This document shows, piece by piece, positions 52,701 to 62,798 of a stretch of DNA of 64,000 nucleotides (position 1 is its first letter; each line of letters opens with the position of its first letter). The stretch is from the NCBI GenBank assembly GCA_002077065.1, contig NAJO01000002.1:682001-746000 (forward strand). Direction: 5' to 3'. A program made the position numbers and the translations under genes. The notes beneath the pieces are model-generated. The model was given only the letters and a program-made list of their open reading frames with translations, ran no database searches and was not told the DNA's origin. This DNA is from Cryoendolithus antarcticus. Its lineage: Eukaryota > Ascomycota > Dothideomycetes > Cladosporiales > Cladosporiaceae.

Positions 52701-53264
52701 GTCGAACGTTAATACCTCCTCATCAGGGGCACTGACAGGTTCCGCAGTCCCATCGACGCTGTACTTGGTCCAGCCAGATCTCCGAATCCACTGACGCGGC
52801 TTCGGAGGTGGTGATGCTCGCGCATACTTCCGCGCAAGAGTCAGATATGGCTCCGCACTATCCTTTCCCAGTCTCCAGAAGTGCTCGTCCAAAGTTGTGC
52901 CATGAAGCTCGGGCAAATCAAAGGCAATAGGCGGAGTGTTGTCGCTGGTCTTCCCGAGCAGGTCATGCTTGGCTAGATGGTCCTTCGACAGTGCGACAAG
53001 TTCCGGATCCGAGACTGAGGGTTTCCTCTGCGCCGACGGCGGGAACAGCTGGGCGTGGAGATGCGAGGATACCTGCTGCACCCCAATCTCGTTATATCGA
53101 GCTTCGGCAGACCGTGTTAAAGTCCGCGACTGCTCTTGCGAGCTTCGCTTCTGCGATGTTGACAGGCATCGCTGGGTAGGGGGTGGCGGCTTCAGGCGGA
53201 GGAGCGAACTCTGCTGCGTGCGCTCCAGCGCGTGCACGACCTGCTGCTGGCATCGTGATCGCAT
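49755..53264 (-). CDS. MIP1: Mitochondrial DNA polymerase gamma catalytic subunit MIP1
   Basis: Family A DNA polymerase that replicates and repairs mitochondrial DNA. Intronless, 1169 residues. The N-terminus is basic and poor in acidic residues (MRSRCQQQVVHALERTQQ), a mitochondrial targeting sequence. The 3'-5' exonuclease has Exo I at 187-191 (FDTEV), Exo II near 241-252 (VGHNVGYDRARV) and Exo III near 371-378 (DYCAADVD). Polymerase motif A is at about 707-716 (GADVDSQELW), motif B at about 761-775 (RNDAKVFNYGRIYGAG) and motif C at about 908-916 (TVHDEIRYL). A C-terminal extension of about 200 residues after the polymerase domain is low in order (KSSTPLNDSTAPTRLAQRRG), as is common for fungal Mip1. 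All catalytic motifs look intact. Confidence 0.97.
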   Translation of the reverse strand: MRSRCQQQVVHALERTQQSSLLRLKPPPPTQRCLSTSQKRSSQEQSRTLTRSAEARYNEIGVQQVSSHLHAQLFPPSAQRKPSVSDPELVALSKDHLAKHDLLGKTSDNTPPIAFDLPELHGTTLDEHFWRLGKDSAEPYLTLARKYARASPPPKPRQWIRRSGWTKYSVDGTAEPVSAPDEEVLTFDTEVMWRETSFPAMACAVSATHWYAWISPWLLGESEDDKHLIPLGDPAKHKIIVGHNVGYDRARVEEEYSLVQSKTFFMDTMSLHVAANGMCSRQRPTWMKHRKARETHDRIAAEEETSELAGLLDSSQEMDLEEDLWVGRSSSNSLRDVAKFHCGITIDKTQREWFGELDREGIAGKLDELLDYCAADVDITHRVYKKVFPHFLETCPHPVSFAALRHLASEILPVNKGWEAYIANAEATYNKLSDGVRERLVDLTERAVEHRSEPEMYNNDPWLRQLDWAGQEVRMTKGSKKAPPRPAARQKKPGMPNWYKGLFAQNDSDMALTVRTRVAPLLLRLTWDDHPLVWSDKYGWTFRVAVQDAQKYQDQAMTRCDMLEDDDLQLKDDFDHEYFKLPHKDGPTVRCTNPLAKGYLQFFEKGTLSSEFAYAKEALKMNASCSYWISARDRITSQMVVYNNERAGASEDATGQGFILPQVIPMGTITRRAVENTWLTASNAKANRVGSELKSMVTAPPGYCFVGADVDSQELWIASLVGDASFKLHGGGALGFMTLEGTKAAGTDLHSRTASILGISRNDAKVFNYGRIYGAGLTFAQSLLRQFNPTLKDADAQRIAEALYLDTKGKKRGAKALRARKFWTGGTESLVFNKLEDFASQERPRTPVLGAGITEALMQRFISKKGDFMTSRINWAIQSSGVDYLHLLIVSMEYLTRRYNIGARLALTVHDEIRYLAKDEDKYRTAMALQVANIWTRAMFSQQMGIDDLPQSCAYFSAVDIDHVLRKEVDMDCITPSHPDAIPHGESIDILQLLAKGGQAFLDPAVKSTEAPDPDRWTYEHRVSVMESLHDANAVPYLRAQIASDTTEFNNIVKPFKASPPPRSKLNKSSTPLNDSTAPTRLAQRRGPRTDNLAPLRRIAQTTHRPHSHAPLFAEKSLDWDDKENRAFGAPMDSVLQASGNTAVDVGLLKHRVGGFEARGSWNTAGVVQ

Positions 53265-53722
53265 CGCCTATACTGGCTGTATCATAATATTCCAACCATC
53301 TTTCGTTTTTCGAATATTGGATGTGCTCAAGATCCGCCTTCAACACCAAGCACGCGTCACGATTAGGGTGCATCGGCTCGGCATTCGGCTCAGCCTTATT
53401 TCGACACGCGAAATGCCATATGGCTTGTAGGTCGATCACTGTGGGTCCGTGTTTCGTCCCTCCCCTCAAGTAAGGTACCTACATATGCACAACCCCTCGC
53501 GTTACATCCCAGACCATCGTCCCTAAGGTTTCGAAATTCAGAGGCGCGGAATATCCAGCTGTCTATGTCCACGATTGGACATTGCATGGCTATCTGACCG
53601 TTCAGTCCTACTGAAACCTCCACATAAACAAGACGATCTACGTGTACTCCTATGCTCAGGTGTGACACCTAACAGTACACCAAACAGTTGTGCTACTAGT
53701 CTTGGGTACTCAAGCTTCCGCA
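53265..53722. other. Divergent promoter of MIP1 and the GNAT gene
   Basis: About 460 nt upstream of both genes. No specific element recognised. Confidence 0.5.
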
Positions 53723-54406
53723 ATGATGCAGGTCACTCAGATCGCAGACGAAGATATCGAAGGGGCGATCACCTGCATTCAGCAAGCCTTCTCAAATGAC
53801 GACCCCTACCGCGGCTGGGTTTTCGACAAGTCCACCTTCTCGCTCCAACGGAACCGAGTCTCGCTAGGCATTCGATGTGTCTGGGGCAAGAAACATGCCA
53901 TGTTCCACGTCGCCAAAGATCCGGCTTCATCAACACCGGAGAAGATTCTCGGTGTTGCTTGCTGGCTTCCTCCAACACCTGTGAATACACCTCAGACCTG
54001 GTCAGACTACATCGGTGACTGGTCCTTGTACCTCCAGCAAATCCGCATGAATGTCTGGTACGGTCGTGGTGGACTGATCACCAAGCGCTACTGGATCTGG
54101 AAAGCTGCTCAGGCTGAAGCGCAGCGGGAGTTATGGACCGATCCCAAAGGCTACTACTTCTGCAACATTGTGACCGTGCTGCCTAAGGCTCAAGGGAAGG
54201 GTATCGGAAAGGCCCTGTTCAAGCACGTGCTGGACAGGGCTGATCAGGAGGGAATGAAGTGCTATCTTGAGAGCTCGAGAGCAGAGCCAAACATGGCGAT
54301 TTACGAGCGCATGGGGTTCAAGTTGGCCAAAGAGATGGTGCTAGACGATGATGGCGACGCTGTGACGCTGTTTTGCATGACCAGGGAGCCTCGGTCATCG
54401 AGCTGA
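53723..54406 (+). CDS. GNAT-family N-acetyltransferase
   Basis: Intronless, 227 residues. The open frame extends upstream to 53690, but that codon is GTG; the ATG pair at 53723/53726 is used. The GNAT fold is recognisable from the N-terminal strand-helix (QIADEDIEGAITCIQQAF) and the acetyl-CoA binding loop ending VLPKAQGKGIGKALFKHVLD (R/Q-X-X-G-X-G/A motif as QGKGIG). It continues with CYLESSRAEPNMAIYERMGF, the usual end of the fold. A Trp/Tyr-rich insert (WSLYLQQIRMNVWYGRGG) before the core is typical of a fungal subgroup. The acceptor substrate cannot be told; small molecules are common in this subgroup. It is probably cytosolic, since no targeting signal is visible. Confidence 0.9.
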   Translation: MMQVTQIADEDIEGAITCIQQAFSNDDPYRGWVFDKSTFSLQRNRVSLGIRCVWGKKHAMFHVAKDPASSTPEKILGVACWLPPTPVNTPQTWSDYIGDWSLYLQQIRMNVWYGRGGLITKRYWIWKAAQAEAQRELWTDPKGYYFCNIVTVLPKAQGKGIGKALFKHVLDRADQEGMKCYLESSRAEPNMAIYERMGFKLAKEMVLDDDGDAVTLFCMTREPRSSS

Positions 54407-55873
54407 AAGCCATTGCACTTACGTCCGGTCAAGTGACTGGCGTGTCTTATTGACCACTGAAGCTCCATTCCCCCGTCTCTTCCTCCCCGTCATGGCCGGG
54501 AAACGTGCATTGAGTAGGCGCAGGGCTCTGAAAAGCTTGGCAATCGCTTCTCCATCGCAACTTACTCCATCTTGGAGCAACAATCCACTATCGCAGCTTC
54601 AGAGGCCGTTCTCGTGTTCATGTGCTGTATGGACTGTCTTCGATGAGCTGAACCATCGACGCGAAAGAGCAGTCCCGAGCCCTGAGAGCTGGATAGCGCG
54701 CCATCATCCGCACGGTCGTGGCGACACTTGTGCTTCCCAAGCACACATTCCCGTGCAACACTTGCACCACGGCTCACCACATACGCCATTAATGGCGCGA
54801 AGCCACTTCTGCTCGGATCTTTATCACGTGTCCCTGTCCAGGATCTATGCAGAACTGGATCTTGCTACGCCAGCCCTCATTTCCTGTGCGGGATGCACTG
54901 GAGCTCCACGTGCTCTGTCGTCTATCAGCGTGAGCTACTACATGACGACGCTTGGCATTCAAAGCTCATACCATTGATATTCAAGGCTTACTTCAAGCGA
55001 GACTGATGGCCCGTCGAATCCGGCAGAGTCTAGGGTCGCAATCCATGCCCGCTGGAGCTAAAAGATCAAGGCGGTCCGGATGCGCTCTCGTGAGCGGCGC
55101 TCCACAGCTTTTCCTTGCCGGGCTAGCCTTGCCGGATCACTAGCTCCTGCTTGTCGCTGATTGAGAAGTACGCGGAGAGCTTGAATCAGCAGGTATATCA
55201 ACAACGCGATCGTGGTAGCTTTGGCGGTTTGCCTGACTTTGACACAGATGAGATCGTTCAAAAGTCCAAATCCATGGTAAGCATCAGTAGCGCCACGGAT
55301 GCGTGCAGGAACACGTCGTAAAGCCCTCGATCAGCGTGGGGCCCACCACCTTTCCAGCTCCACCTCTCTCCTCAATAGCACAAGAGCCAATGAGCACATG
55401 TGTCCAAAGTCTCACACGGCCTTGCACACCCACACACGGTGCACGGTATTCTATGAGGCTAGAAGGATGCTGTGCGCATATCCCTGAGGACGCTATCGCG
55501 TAGCGCGCGCCCGCAGTTGTAAGTCGGATATAGCTGGTTCACTACCCACTCGTCGCGTTTTGTACCTCTCACACCCTTCATAATATCTTTCTCGCTCGAG
55601 TGCTGCCTTCGGGAGTGGCCGCGTCTCGGTCGCACCTTCCTGTCAAGATGAGCAAGGGGGTTTCTTCCAGTTACGCAGAACTGGTGGCTCGTGCGTTCCA
55701 TTCCACTCCCTTCACCCAGCAACGCCATTGAAGTTTGTTGCTTTGCGACATCACTCAAGACATGCGGTATTGCTGCAACTACCCTGCTGCCTACGCTCAC
55801 GCAACACATCACGTTCGTGTAGATTTCTGACCTCACTTGAGCAGCATACCTTGAGCGGATCCTCCTCGAAAGA
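54407..55873. other. Gene-poor region upstream of the sugar porter
   Basis: About 1.5 kb. A 175-codon frame at 54450-54977 (plus) begins with TTG and has no domain or signal. Nothing else recognised; the right end must hold the sugar porter promoter. Confidence 0.5.
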
Positions 55874-57590
55874 ATGTCGGACACTACAGACTTCGTGCAG
55901 ACCGAGGCGCCGGTGACTGTGAAGGTGAGTGAGCTGAAGGCAGTACATCCAGCAGAAGCTAATCAATCGGACAGGCCTACCTCATGTGCGCCTTCGCAGC
56001 CTTCGCAGGCATACTTTTCGGCTATGATTCCGGCTACATCTCTTCAGTCCTAGGCATGGCAAAGTTCAGGGAAGACTACGGCCACCCTGTGTCCCTCAGC
56101 GACGTCCACGCAGTTCTCAAGGGCGACCCTCCCCAAGCCTACGACTACGACACCTGGCAAAAGTCGCTCATCGTCTCTATTCTCTCAGCCGGCACCTTCT
56201 TCGGCGCCCTCATCTCCGGCTCCCTCGCTGATCGCTACGGACGTCGCACTACCATCATCGCCGGCTGCGTGATCTTCATGGTCGGCGTGGTCGTGCAGTG
56301 CTCAACTACACATGTCGTCTCTCTGTCCATCGGTCGCCTCGTCGCCGGCTTCGGCGTTGGCTTCGTCAGCGCTATCAATATCCTGTACATGTCTGAAGTA
56401 GCGCCGCGCAAATTCAGAGGCGCCATCGTGTCGTGCTACCAATTTGCTGTCACTATTGGCATCATGCTTGCGGCTTGCGTTACTTATGGCACGCAAAACA
56501 GGAACGACGAGGGCGCGTATAGGATACCGATCGCCGTTCAGTTGCTGTGGGCTGTCATCTTGATTGTGGGGTTGTATCTATTGCCGGAGTCGCCGCGATA
56601 CTTCGTCAAGAAGAACGACATGGACAAGGCTGCCAAAGCGCTTGCTCGTGTGCGTGGCCAGCCGGTCGAGAGCGATGCCATTCAGGACGAGCTTTTGGAG
56701 ATCCAGGCGAACTACGAGTACGAGAAAGACATCGGCGAAGAGGGCTGGCGTGCCTGCTTCTCCGGCGGCTTCAAGCGCAACTCCAATCTCCGCAAAGTCT
56801 TCATCGGCACCGGCATCCAGCTCTTCCAGCAATGGACAGGAGTCAACTTCATCTTCTGTGCGTTTCCTCCTCCCCACACCACACGCAACGCTCCGAAACT
56901 GACAAATCATCTCTAGATTACAACACAACCTTCTTCCAACAAGTCGGCCTCAGAAACCCCTTTCTAATCTCCATGATAACAACCGTAGTAAACGTCGTCA
57001 GCACGCCAATCTCCTTCTGGACGATTGAGAAATTCGGCCGTCGGCCCCTCCTCATCTGGGGCGCAGTGGGAATGACAGTCTGCGACTTCGTCATCGCCAT
57101 CGTGGGAACGGCAGACGCGCAGTCCACAGCCGCGAACTACGTCCTCATAGTCTTCGTCTGCTTGTTCGTCTTCTTCTTCGCTTCAACCTGGGGCCCCGCG
57201 GGATGGGTCGTTATAGGCGAGATCTTCCAGCTGCCTATCCGCAGCAAAGGCGTCGCGCTTAGTACGGCGAGCAACTGGTTCTGGAACTGCATCATCGCCG
57301 TCATAATTCCCTACATCGTCGACCCGGACTACGGCAATCTCGGAGCTAAAGTTTTCTTCGTCTGGGGCTCGACTTGTCTGAGTTGCATAGCTTTTGCGTA
57401 CTTTTTCGTACCCGAGACGAAGGGTCTGACGTTGGAGCAGGTCGATAAGATGATGGAGGAGGTGCCTGCGAGGTTGTCAGGGGGCTGGAAGCCGAGGGAG
57501 CGGTTTGTGCAGAGCACGATGTTGAGGAAGAGTGAGCTGATTGAGCCGGCTAGCAATGTTAGTGGGGGGATGGTTAAGAGGGTGGACTGA
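55874..57590 (+). CDS. MFS sugar porter (hexose transporter type)
   Basis: Plasma-membrane monosaccharide transporter of the sugar-porter family, 535 residues. Exons 55874-55924, 55975-56857 and 56917-57590 use donors GTGAGT and GTGCGT. Family signatures are visible: GSLADRYGRRTTIIAG (between helices 2 and 3), VGLYLLPESPRYFVKK (PESPR motif after helix 6), GIQLFQQWTGVNFIFYYNTT (helix 7, QQWTGVNFI), PISFWTIEKFGRRPLLIWG and AYFFVPETKGLTLEQVDKM (PETKG after helix 12). The GVNFIFYYNTTFF stretch resembles high-affinity hexose carriers such as monosaccharide transporters of the Hxt/Mst type. The C-terminal tail of about 50 residues is cytoplasmic. The substrate is inferred as a hexose but not certain. 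Confidence 0.95.
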
Positions 57591-57829
57591 AAGCAGGATA
57601 GTGGGGTGGGTTTCGTAACGAAGGATCATGGCTCAGAGCACACGGCGTTCTGGGCTGGTACTCTCGTTGAAAGCTCTAGCGTGGCTGACTTGTAATGCAT
57701 AATTGTTGTACCAACTCGCTAATGATGCTGCATCTCCGTCGCCTCTTCACAAAGTGACGCTTCGCTGCGCGGCGATTGACTCAAGTCGCGTCGTCAGCCC
57801 CTCGCACGCTATCGCCTTACCACTCTCTA

Positions 57830-59824
57830 CTACAACACACCACCCGGTACCCCCTTCTCACCCCCTCCGACCCCACCTCCACCTCCGCTTCCCGCCGCCC
57901 CACTCCACCCATCCATCGGACTCGCATGCCGCCGTAGCATAAACATCGGCTTCCTCCCTTCTTTATCCAATTGCTTGAACAGCAATAGCGGCTTCTCCTT
58001 CAATCCCAAACACCGCTCCTGATCCCCATGCACAATATAGAGCGCATACTGCCTCCAATCGTCATGGATATTATACCGTTTGAGAGCCTGATCGAGGGTT
58101 TGTGAGATGGTGGTCTTGGGGGATGTAGGCAACGAAATGATTGTGGGGATGAACGTAGGGGAGCTCGGAGAGCTGGGGGAGAAGGTGAGAGTTGGCGTTG
58201 GGGGTTGGTGCTTCTGGGAGTGCTGCTTTGGGGAGTTGCTGGAGGGTTGACTTTGACTGAGGGGGACGGCCATCGCTGGGGCTGCGATGGTCCGTAAGGA
58301 AAGTTTCGGCGGACGTACAACTGGGAGGACGACTTCGCAGGGGTCTTCGATGGAGACGCGGAAGGATTTGAAGATTTCGACTTGCGGGTTATCGCTGGGA
58401 AAGCACATGGGTGTCAGTATCTGTAGTTATTGCACTTCATGAGACAATTCGTGACATACCGATCGCCCTTGTCTCTATCCCTCTCGCGCTCTCGTGCAGA
58501 GCCGAGTGGCGCTTCGTCTTCTCGTGGGCTTGGCGTAGGTGCTTGTGCTCTTCTTCGGTCTTCTCGCCTTGCGCTTGGGGGGTCGGCCACCACTGTACTA
58601 GCTTGACTCCAGCCACTAGCCGTGCTAAAGCCAGTGCCGCTTTCATCTGCATGCTGGTACTGATGGTGTCTGTTGACTTCGACAGTCCGAGGGAATGATC
58701 TTCCAGCTTGATACGAACCGCCTGATGAGGGTTGGTTAGAGTATGCTGGGCTCGTAGGCGAGAGTTGCTGAGATGTCGAGAGGTTGTTGGGGCTTGTTTG
58801 GGAAGTCATGCTGGCTGTCAAGTGACTGCTCGCGGCAAGTGCAGCAGCGCTGGCTTCGAGATGCGCGCCACCATCATCGCGTACTTCGCGTGGCTGTGAT
58901 GTGTGGGAATTCGGAGGATGAGTAGGCGAAGGCTGTTTCGGTGCAGAACCTAGGAAGAGCTTCTTGGTGCTGAACTTTCTGCTGAGTGAGCTGCCTTTGG
59001 ATTCCTTGACAGGAGGGAAATTCTCGGACTTGAGAGGTTCAGCATCGCGAGGCGAAGGTAGCGTACCACCAGATGGGTCTGGCAAAGGCGTTCGCTGGTC
59101 CTTGACAAGGCGCACAATTGGCAGGGTCTCTTCACGAAGCTTCCGGTTCTCCTCTGCAATACGATCCAGATCAGACTTCATTGCACGAAGCTCGACTTCG
59201 GCTGCCAGTATCCGCTGATCTCGGGCATGTATGTGCGCAATGATCTTGCTAATGTCGTCCTGAGTGGCTGCTGCGTCTCGATCGTCCTCAACGGCTGTGC
59301 GGGTGTCAGTATACCGTTTCTTTCAGAAGATCAAGGTCTCACCCACACTTCGGCACATAGTCTCCCTCCTCAATCCTAATGCCCGACCGCAGCTTCTGCT
59401 CATACACAGCCTTCAATATCGTCAATCGATGCCCAGCACTCGCAATACCCAGCTCCTTCAAGTCGTCATGATTGAGCAAGATGACAGCCTCCCCACTGAT
59501 GCCCTCTTCAGCAAAGCTTTGCCTATACTGCTTCATGCCAGGCGCAAGTGAAGCAACCCACTCGGCAACCTGATCTTCAGTCCACTGCCTCAGGTTGCCC
59601 GTCGGACTCCTCCCTTCTCTTTCAGCCCAGCCTTGCGTCGTAGGCGTGTCCCCTCCATCCACACTCTGCCCCTCATCCTCGCTCTCGGAAGGATGATCCG
59701 ATTCCCCATCATCATACTGCTGCGCCAGCTTCGGACTAGCAACCACACTCCTCTCAAACTCATCGTCCGCATCCGCATCACTGTCATAGGTGTGATCTCC
59801 AGCTTGCCTTGCGTACTTGTCCAT
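57830..59824 (-). CDS. STE50: Ste50-like MAP-kinase adaptor (SAM and RA domains)
   Basis: Adaptor that links the MAPKKK Ste11 to upstream Ras/Cdc42-type signals in mating, filamentation and osmotic pathways. Exons 59824-59347, 59294-58460 and 58394-57830 give 625 residues. The SAM domain is in exon 1: GNLRQWTEDQVAEWVASLAP through HDDLKELGIASAGHRLTILK. A coiled coil follows (HARDQRILAAEVELRAMKSD), then a long Ser/Gln/Pro-rich linker. The Ras-association domain is at the C terminus: VEIFKSFRVSIEDPCEVVLP, then QTLDQALKRYNIHDDWRQYA and LLLFKQLDKEGRKPMFMLRR. The ATG at 59824 begins MDKYARQAGDHTYDSDADAD, matching the usual start of filamentous-fungal Ste50. The frame is open much further upstream without an ATG. 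Confidence 0.9.
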
Positions 59825-60751
59825 TTTGCCGCTTCCTTCCTCCACAGCCCGTCTCGCGGTCAGCGGAGCACTCAACCCAACACCAGGCTGCACCGAATAC
59901 CGTCTTCGCTCCTTCGGCAAATCCACCCGTTCCCCAAAACTCGCATCAATAGGCGTAGCCCCAAAGTCGCTCTCAACAGGACTCGTAGGACTAGCTGGAC
60001 TCCCCAATGCAGCCCCACCTCGATACTCCGCTGTAGTCAAGCGCTGCAGATTCTCGTTACTCACAGCCGCGTACTTCGCACTCCGCAGTGGCAAGCTTCC
60101 CACACTCGCGTTCGTTGGTTTCTGGGGTTGCGGTGGCTGTGAACGTGGACTTGGGAGGTGGCTTTGGCGGGCGCTGACTCGGGTCAACCAGGAGCCCTTG
60201 CTGTTGGGTACAGGGTTCGCGTCCCAGGCGGACTGTGATTGAGCCAGGGCTGCGCAAGCCCGGCCAAGGGCGGGGCGGGGTGTTCGGAAATCAGGATGTG
60301 TGGTGGGGATGCGGATCGGGAGTGAAGGTTGCACAGCAGGAAGTGAGTGAGTTGCGGGTGGTGCTGCGAGCGCTTGGTTGATGTCACGTTTCGCAGGGCG
60401 GAATGTAATTTTGATAAGATGGGGGTATTGGATTGTTCGTCTAGGCGGCGGAGTGGAAGGGGAGGTGACGACGAGGTGAGTGGGTGAGTAGATCGAAGCT
60501 GGATTGCTTCTTGGTCATTCCAGTGCAGCTCACTGTGATGTGACCGGGGTGTGCAATAGGCGCAGCTAGAGTGGCGCCGCGGACCGTCCCGTCTATCTCA
60601 ATTCATCCGGAGCTGCTCGAAGTCGATTCGTCCTGATGGAATTTTGGTGATCTTAGACTTGATAAAAGTGTGCGATACGACAGCACTATGGTCTGGATAC
60701 TCGTCCTCACTATCAATCCCCTCACCAATTAAGCTCCTCGCTTATCATCGC
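59825..60751. other. Upstream region of Ste50 with open frame lacking an ATG
   Basis: The Ste50 frame continues open upstream from 59824 to about 60520 (some 230 codons) and reads like protein (ASPTSPVESDFGATPID, FGERVDLPKERRRYSVQ). It contains no ATG. It may be 5' exon sequence whose start lies across an intron, or a GC-rich leader. The rest, to 60751, is the ADH 3' flank. Confidence 0.45.
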
Positions 60752-61900
60752 TCAGTCCATCGTCAACACCGCCCTAAACCTCGCCTTCCCACTCATCATC
60801 CTCTCCACAGCCTCATTAGCCTTCTTCAACGGGAACTTCTCAATCAAACATTTCACCCCATTCTGCCTCGCGAACTGAATCGCCTCCTCACTATCCAGCG
60901 CATGTCCACTCGGCCAGCCCCTCACACTAAGCGCCTTGATAACCATAGTCACACTGTCGACCTCCACCGGCCCTACAGCAGTGTGCAGCAGTAATGTGCC
61001 ACGCGGGGCGAGACCTCCGATGAGACCAGAGATGATCTTGGGGTTTGGCGCAGTGACGATGATAAGTGCTGCGCCGCCGAGTTTCTGGAGGCCTTCGGCG
61101 GCGGTGGTAGCGGAGGTGTCGATGTATTCGTGCGCGCCTAATTGGGTGGCGAAGTCCTTTTTGTCGGAGCCGCGGGAGAGGGCGACGGTGCGGAAGCCCA
61201 TTTTGCGGGCGTACTGGATCGCGAGGTGGCCTGGGGGCGAGTGTCAGTGTGCTGGGTGAGTGTGTTGATGCTCAAGAGACCTACCAAGTCCACCGAGACC
61301 TTGCACAGCGACGACGTCTCCTGCCGTAATGCCCATGCGGCGCATGCCGTTGAACACCGTCACGCCTGCGCAGAGCAGTGGTGCCACTTCCGCCGGATCC
61401 ATGTCCTCTGGTACCCTCACAGCAGCCTCAGTGCGAAGCGTGGCGTATTCTCTGCCCCTCAGCGTTAGCGTCCACCGCATAGTGAGTCCCCAAAGGAGAT
61501 CAGGAGTCACTACTCACCCATACCCCCCCTCCCTCGTCCACCCATTAACAAGCTCATTCTCACACATTTGATAATCCCCCCTCCCACAACTCCGACACGT
61601 CCCGTCGTGCCCTCCATGCCACGCACCTCCAACGCGATCGCCCTCCTTCCACTTCCCGCCCTTCGCCAAATCTCCTAAGCCGACAACCGTGCCGACAATT
61701 TCATGGCCTACTCTCTTGATTGAGAGGGGCCCGAAGTGGCCCGCGGCGATGTCGTGGTCGGAGTGGCAGACGCCGCAGGCGTGGACTTTGATGAGGAGTT
61801 CGTTGGGGGCGGGAACGGGGAGGGAGATTTGTGTGATGGTGAGGGGTTGGTTGGGGGAGGAGAGGAGGGCAGCTGTGAATTTCTCTGGAAGTGATGGCAT
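60752..61900 (-). CDS. Zinc-dependent alcohol dehydrogenase (AdhP/CAD type)
   Basis: Medium-chain dehydrogenase/reductase, 342 residues, exons 61900-61518, 61451-61285 and 61230-60752. Catalytic zinc ligands are in KVHACGVCHSDHDIAAG (Cys) and RVGHEIVGTVVGLG (His-Glu). The four-Cys structural zinc site is partly visible in GHDGTCRSCGRGDYQMCENE. The dinucleotide fold shows VVAVQGLGGLGHLAIQYARK. The order and spacing match the group of yeast Adh1-like and cinnamyl/mannitol dehydrogenase enzymes. It is probably cytosolic and NAD(P)-dependent; substrate unknown. The ATG at 61900 is used, since the longer frame to 62095 gives an implausible leader. Confidence 0.92.
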
Positions 61901-62798
61901 TATAACAAGGTGCTGGGGGGGAGTCTGGCGATGGTCTGCGACACGAAACTTCGCAAAGCGAGCTTTGTTCGGCTTGATGCGTGTGTGTGAGGTAGCTGAT
62001 GGAGCGTGAGGAGGATGAGAATTGCAAGAATTACGAAAGGTCGATAACTTAGTACTCTTATACGATCCTCCCTCAAGCTCCACCCTGCATTGCACCTACC
62101 AGTGTTTCGCATGTGAGTTTATCTGCCTGACAGCTCCGGACCCACGGTATCAGCTCATACCTAGGTGAAACCTAGAGGTCGCTGCTATGTTCATCGGCGT
62201 ATGCATAAGCAATGTTAGCCCCGCACTAGTCCCTCGATCTACTTTCTAGCTGCTCTAGCTTGCATGCACTGTCAGGTCGCAAATTGAATAGTGATCCGAA
62301 TTGCTGTGAGATTGGTGGCTGCGATGTCGGCAGCGAAGCCGGCGCCGGATTTTACTGACAGATTCAAGGCCGGACTACACCATATCTACATGTAGACACT
62401 GGTACTCGCAGCTTCACCGCGCTTGAACACACTTGCAAGCCTCTTCGTCCCGTCGATGTGTTTCGTCATGATCACATGTATTGTCAATCACGGTAAAATT
62501 GGCACCTCCCGCTTGGCAGGCAAGTGTGTGGCAGACTGGTGCGGCGAGCTCGCAGCGCCATTGCCGCCGGAATGCTTCTCGATTCGCCAGCTCGCCAGTT
62601 CCGGCCAAGACTAGGCGTACGACACGCCGACATGACCCATTGTGGTCAAAGCAGGTCGGAGGTGGATGCTGAGTAAGACTTGGGATGCCGCCAGATTCCC
62701 GGTCTCGAATCAAGCACAAGCCGTCGCGGTGGAGGTTCCTGTGTCATCGCAGCAGTCTCATTTTTCGGATGCTTCGCCAATCCAGTTTCCAGCCGGCT
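61901..62798. other. Intergenic: ADH promoter and RRB1 3' flank
   Basis: About 0.9 kb between two minus-strand genes. The small frames (62414-62719 minus, 62423-62672 plus) are short, overlapping and without motif. Nothing else recognised. Confidence 0.5.

Noticed and set aside
54450..54977. 175-codon plus-strand frame upstream of the sugar porter
   Set aside because: Begins with TTG, not ATG, and has no domain or signal.
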